Positions 59,011 to 64,000 of a DNA stretch of 64,000 nt are shown here, piece by piece. Position numbers and translations under genes: made by a program. Position 1 is the stretch's first letter. Each line of letters opens with the position of its first letter. Below the pieces are notes generated by a model that saw nothing but the letters and a program-made list of their open reading frames with translations, had not been told where the DNA came from and searched no databases. Source of the stretch: Amblyomma americanum (Eukaryota > Arthropoda > Arachnida > Ixodida > Ixodidae); the NCBI RefSeq assembly GCF_052857255.1, contig NC_135502.1:184943806-185007805 (forward strand), in the 5' to 3' direction.

Positions 59011-61874
59011 ATGACAAATCACTATTATTATCTGCCAAATGACCTAGACGACATTGTATGTCGGCTACCTCCAAATTCATGCAGATGCGTGCACCTAAAT
59101 GCGAGGTCGATTAGAAATAAAGTCTCGTGCCTAGAAGTGTTTTTCACTGAATTTTCATTCCAATACTCCGCCATAATGCTGACTGAAACATGGAGCATTA
59201 ACAAATGCTACGTCTTTAGACTGTCCAATTAGAGGAAATTTTATTTAAATCGCTGCACGGCCGTGGTGGGGGTATTGCTTTGTTAGTTTACGAAAGCGTT
59301 GAATGTCAGCTATTCGATTATTTTACCCAGACAAATCCTGATTATGAAATGCTTTGTGTACGTGCAAACAATAACGTGTTTTCAGTTTGTTATCGTCCAC
59401 CAAATGGCGATATTGCAAAGTTTTTTGATTTTTATGATAAATTCCTTTCATATAATAAGTATACATTAATTTCTGGGGGAGATTTTAATATTGACGTCAG
59501 TTCTACAGGCTCTGTTAGCCGTGACTTTAATACTATCATACTGTCTAATGGTTTCATAATTACAATTAACATACCCACGAGAGTGGCACTTGAATACGGG
59601 TCAGTCCTAGATCTTTTTATTACAAATTTGTCTGAGAATAATATTAGGTCAGGTGTTTTGTCATGTTGTATCAGTGACCATCTTCCAATATTTTTATGTG
59701 CGGAGCTATTGACACAAAGTAGAGCAAAGCCTCGAATAATAAAGTTTCAGTTAATTACACCTGTGGCGCTCAGTGCATTTCGTAACAGTCTATTGCAGGC
59801 AGATTGGAGCGATGTAAGAAAATCTCTTGACGCAAACAATGCTTACGATAAATTTATTACAATTTTCAAGCGATTATATCACTTGAATTTTTCGTTAAAA
59901 GAGCGCAGATTAAATTGCAAAACACGAAAACCATGGATAACGCCGGAGATGCGTCATCAAATGAAAACAAGAGATAAACTTTACCAAACATTTCTACATA
60001 CTCATTTACTGGAGGACTGGCTGGCCTTCAAGTCTTATCGTAACAAACTTACAAAACGCCTGCGATCCGCGAGAACTCAGTATCAATCCACATATCTTGA
60101 AGTACCTGGCAATCGTTCTGATGTACTGTGGTCTAGATTAAACACACTCCTTCATCGCGGCCATTGTACTGCCCCTGTTTCCAAACTAGAAGTAGACGGT
60201 ATAGATATGGGTGGATCAGATTTGGCTGACGCATTTAATAATTTTTTCACTGGTATGAAAACGACCGGAACCCCGGTTTATGCGTGCGAATACGTAAGTG
60301 CTCACAACGCTCGGTCATTGTACTTGTGTCCTGTCACCGCCCACGAAGTCTTATCAACAATAAAAAGTATAAAAAATAGCGCCAGTTGTGATATCGACGG
60401 AATTCAAATACGTCCTGTCAAAGAGGTGTCTGGTGTTATCGCGCCGATTTTAGCCGTTATCTTTAACATTTGTTTAACTAACTCTGTTTTTCCTTTAAAT
60501 ATGCAAATAGCAAAAGTGACCGTACTTTACAAAAAAGTTGACAGAAATAACTTTGGCAATTACAGACCCGTGTCTATCTTGCCTGTGTTCTCAAAGGCCT
60601 TCGAAAAAATTCTGCACACTCGATTTTCAAGTCTCATTGATAAATATAATTTATTTACACCTAACCAATTTGGTTTTCGGAAAAATAAATCAGTTGAACT
60701 GGCGCTCGTGGAGCAAAAAGAGTATATTCTTAAACAATTTGAATATAAGACACTCGTTCTCGGTAATATTATTGATTTTTCAAAGGCCTTTGATTTAGTA
60801 AACCATAAAATATTGTTGAAGAAATTGCATTGCTATGGTATTCGTGGACAAGCCCTAACGCTTATCGACTCTTATTTATCGAACTGACAGCAGGTCGTTC
60901 AGATAAGCGACTCTATTTCCGGAGTGAAACCTTTGCTGTGTGGAGTACCAGAGTGCGGTATTCTAGGCTCACTATTATTTAATATCTATCTCAAAGAAAT
61001 TGTAAATATAAATTGCGAGGCGAAATACATAATATACGCTGATGATACCAGCATACTTTTTTCAGGGCATGACATTCATGAGCATATCAGAACTTGTAAT
61101 CACACAATGAAAACTCTAGAGAGATGGTCAGCGGCAAATGCTCTGCGTATTAAGGAAAATAAAACAAAAGCTGTTATATTCCGACCAAAAAATAAAATTA
61201 TTCCACCTCATGAAAACATAGTACTGAGTACTAACACTATTGAAACAGTTGACCATTTTAAATGTCTGAGCATATTTTTTTCCGCGAATATGAGTTGGGA
61301 TTACCACGTAAGACATGTTCTGCAAAAATTAGCTCAGGTGACAGGTGTAATTGGTCGCCTTCGATACTTACTTCCAAAAGGAATCAAGCTTCTACTCCAT
61401 CATTCGCTCTTTAGCTCTCATTTAAATTATTGCCACCTAGTATGGGGTACAACGACGGCCACAAATCTAAATCAAATATACTTGTTTCAGAAAAAATGTA
61501 TTAGGCATATTTTCAATGCACCTTTTGCAGCATCTACTAATGTTTTATTCTGCATTTCAGGAATAGTTAAAATACACCAGACATAAAATTACACGTTAAG
61601 CAGAAAATTCAAATTTGAAACTTGTAAGAACATAACAAATTTGCGTGTTCTGGCCAATTTAAGAAGTAGGCATTTAAATTATCCCACGCGTCATGGAGAA
61701 AAGTGGGAAGTAGACACAGTACGATTAAACTTCGGAAAAGAGCGCTTGTCTTACACTCTTCCGTCCCTCCTCAATCACTATGACCTTAACAATTTTGACT
61801 TATTTGATTGTTCATATCAGGATATCCGCAAGTTATACACAGTGATGTATAACTCTGATATTTCCACTACTTAA
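59011..61874 (+). pseudogene. LINE-3b ORF2: endonuclease and reverse transcriptase, fewer breaks
   Basis: From 59280 a single frame of 535 codons spans the endonuclease (RGGGIALLVYE just before, VCYRPPNGD, GDFNIDV, SDHLPIF) and the first half of the reverse transcriptase (NYRPVSILPVFSKAFEK, FGFRKNKSVELA, IDFSKAFDLVNHKIL), to the TGA at 60885-60887. The palm continues from about 60924 (GVPECGILGSLLF, YADD) to a stop at 61584-61586. A C-terminal frame runs 61641-61874. The 5' part of the endonuclease (59011-59232) is in a separate frame. The broken PQG motif, here PEC, is shared with the other copy, so the element was probably dead before duplication. Confidence 0.9.
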
Positions 61875-62311
61875 CACTGGTTATACTACAAACTTTGTCT
61901 CGTTTATGAAATCCATAACCGTATTGAATTGTTTCATATGGTTGTATGTAATTATCTGTAACAAATTGATTTCTATATTGTATTTTCCTGCACATTCAGT
62001 GTATTTATTCTACACATTTTGTAATTTGATAGCATTTCAGATATTCATTTTTCTAAGAAACTGTTTTGTATTCAATTTTGACGACTGTAAAAACTGCCTT
62101 CTGTATTACCTTAGCATTTCCTTTACTTAGTGTGTGCCCTATAGTCTGTTAAGTTTCAATTTTTGATTTATTTTACGGTAGGGCTGTTACCGCTCCGAAA
62201 TTTTTTCATGGGGCTGTGGCCTAGTCAAGCTGTTCTGAAAAACAACTTTTTGTCACAGTCCTTCTTTCTGTATCACTGACAGAATGAATATAAAGATTGA
62301 TTGATTGATTG
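61875..62311 (+). other. LINE-3b 3' untranslated region and GATT tail
   Basis: Matches 41524-41960 with a few substitutions and ends in the same GATT repeats. No gene is seen in it. Confidence 0.75.
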
Positions 62312-64000
62312 ACCTGAAAACGCTGAACAGATGTAACTCCGAGAGTTACGATGCTACAAGGAACATCGAGCAACACGGCATCAAGCCCTGTGAGAACAGT
62401 CCACCGCTGTCCACGGCCCTCGGAGTAACATGGGAGCCACTTCTACATCGACGCCAAACTTCTTTAAACAGAGTCACGCTCCGTTCATCGGAACGGGGAA
62501 AATTTTTCACCGTGAGCAAATTGACGTTTAGCAGCAATTTCGTCTTTTTGGTTCAGATTGTTGGTTTTGTTTCACCTGGTTGCATTGCTCACAAGAACGC
62601 CTGGATCACCGACAGCGACCTGTAAACGCTGAACAGATGTAATACCGAGAGTTACTACGCTACAAGGAACATCGAGCAACACGGCATGAGCCCCTGCAGG
62701 AACAGTTCTCGTAGTAACATTGGAGCCTCTGCGACATCGACGTCAAACTGCTTAAAAAAGAGTCAGGCTCTGTACATCTGAACAGGGCATGGTGGCACCG
62801 TGAGCGAGATGACGTTGAGGAACTATTTCGTCTTTTTGGTTCAGATTGTTGGCTTTGTTCTACCTGGCTGCATTGCTCATGAGAACTCCTGGATTACCGA
62901 TAGCGACCTGAAAACGCTGAACAGATGTATCTCCGAGAGTTACGTTGTTACAAAGAACATCGAGAAACATGGCATCAACCCCTGAGGGAACAGTCCACCG
63001 CTGTACATGGGCCTCGGAGTAACATGGGAGCTGCTGCGACATCGACGTCAAACTGCTTGAAACCGAGTCACTCACTGTTCATCGGAACGGGGTATGGGGG
63101 CACCGTGAGCGAGATCACGTTGAGGAACTATTTCATATTTTTAGTTCAGATTCTTGGTTTTGTTATACCAGGCGGCATTGCTCATGAAAACGCCTGGATT
63201 ATCAACCGCGACCTGAAAACACTAAACAGACGTAACTCCGAGAGTTACGATGCTACAAGGAACTTCGAGCAACGCGGCATCAGACCCTGTGGCATCAGTC
63301 CACCGCTGTCCTCGGCTCTCGGAGTAACATGGGAGCCGCTGCGACAGCGACATCAAACGGCTCTAAACAGAGTCACGCTTCGTACATCGGAACAAAGCAT
63401 GGTGGCCCCGTGAACGAGATGAGGTTGAGGAACTATTTCTTCTTTTTAGTTCAGATTGTTGGTTTTGTTCTATCTGGCTGCATTGCTCGTTGAACGCATG
63501 AATTACCGACAACGACCTATAAACGCTGAACAGATGTAACTCCGAGAGTTACGATGCTGCAAGGAACATCAAGCAACACGGCATCAGCGCCAATGGGAAC
63601 AATTCTCGGAGTAACATGGGAGCCGCTGCGACATCGACGTCAAACTGCCTAAAACAGAGTCACGCTCTGTACATCTGAACAGGGCATGGTGGCACCGTGA
63701 GCTAGATCACGCTGAGGAACTATTTCGTCTTTTTGGTTCAGATTGTTGACTTTGTTCTGCCTGGCTGCATCGGTCACGAGAACGCCTGGATTACTGACAG
63801 CGACGTGAAATCGCTGAACAGATGTAATACCGAGAGTTACGATGCTACAAGGAACATCGAGCAACACGGCATCAGCCCCTCTGGGAACGGTACAGTGCTG
63901 TCCACGGCCCTCGGAGTAACATGGGAGGCGCTGCGACATCGAGGTCAAATTGCTTTAAACAAAGTCACGCTCCGTTCATAGGAACGGGGCATGGTGGCGC
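62312..64000 (+). repeat. Satellite array, segment E (runs off the window)
   Basis: Satellite units follow LINE-3b to the window edge. They match 41961-43650 almost base for base, so they are the right flank of the duplicated block. The array continues beyond the window. Confidence 0.95.

Larger units (their letters stand above)
57612..62311 (+). mobile_element. LINE-3b: duplicate of LINE-3a
   Basis: The same junctions, order and tail as the copy at 37258. It differs by scattered substitutions, a 9-base (three-codon) loss near 59453 in the endonuclease, a slightly longer T-run at the 5' end, and retention of four bases missing in LINE-3a. Because the satellite flanks are also copied, it arose by segmental duplication and not by retrotransposition. 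Confidence 0.93.
54975..64000 (+). repeat. Large segmental duplication, copy 2 (carries LINE-3b)
   Basis: This is the second copy of the block at 34620-43650. The left limit is set where the two copies diverge, near the CACGACATCAGCCCCTG block. It is truncated by the window end. Confidence 0.93.

Noticed and set aside
1..64000. CRISPR array or other prokaryotic repeat system
   Set aside because: Units are 305 bp of continuous related sequence without short repeats and unique spacers, and the LINEs show the DNA is eukaryotic.
1..64000. Operon-like translation because of the GTG starts and GTGA overlaps
   Set aside because: No ribosome-binding sites, and the sequence is eukaryotic. GTG starts are not expected to be used.
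1..64000. tRNA or rRNA genes
   Set aside because: No cloverleaf-like box A/box B pair or rRNA core sequence was recognised by eye. A covariance-model scan would be the decisive check.

Overview
This is a eukaryotic, repeat-only window, most probably from an ixodid tick. It contains no convincing host single-copy gene, rRNA, tRNA or CRISPR array. The tick call is an inference. It rests on the style of the mobile elements: CR1/L2-like LINEs ending in GATT tails, an RTE-type 3' end with a GAT-repeat tail, a short SINE-like insert, and a LINE remnant with a recognisable tick-like 3' end. It is about 60-65% secure at order level; 'arthropod' is safer.

The backbone is one head-to-tail satellite of about 305 bp per unit. 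It occupies 1-16660, 21307-29973, 33765-33946, 34447-37257, 41961-57611 and 62312-64000. That is roughly 150 units, all in the same orientation. Many units are open from end to end on the plus strand. They encode a peptide of about 100 residues with a signal-peptide-like N-terminus, and the minus strand of the same units is often open too. Units have amplified in nested blocks, with duplication offsets of about 1.8, 4.0, 4.1, 4.8, 5.4, 7.2, 10.1 and 20.35 kb.

Five LINE copies or fragments and three short non-autonomous or truncated inserts interrupt the array. LINE-1 (16661-21306, minus) is nearly intact. Its ORF1 carries a 2A-type translational recoding motif, its ORF2 has one internal stop codon, and its 5' region is built of 306-bp monomers. 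LINE-2 (29974-33764, plus) is 5'-truncated inside ORF1 and has a frameshifted ORF2. LINE-4 (33947-34446, minus) is a short 3' remnant. LINE-3a (37258-41960) and LINE-3b (57612-62311) are the same ancestral insertion, copied together with its satellite flanks by a segmental duplication of at least 9 kb. RTE 3' ends at 11954-12059 and 22089-22194 are likewise one insertion copied by array duplication. A 73-bp SINE-like piece lies at 13755-13827.

The satellite and the elements do not form a pathway. The window reads as a heterochromatin-like array growing by unequal exchange and collecting retrotransposons. The points most worth pursuing are the secreted-peptide-like reading frame in the satellite, a conserved dyad and CENP-B-box-like block in every unit, the 2A motif, the LINE 5' monomers, and the filled/empty site pairs that order the events.
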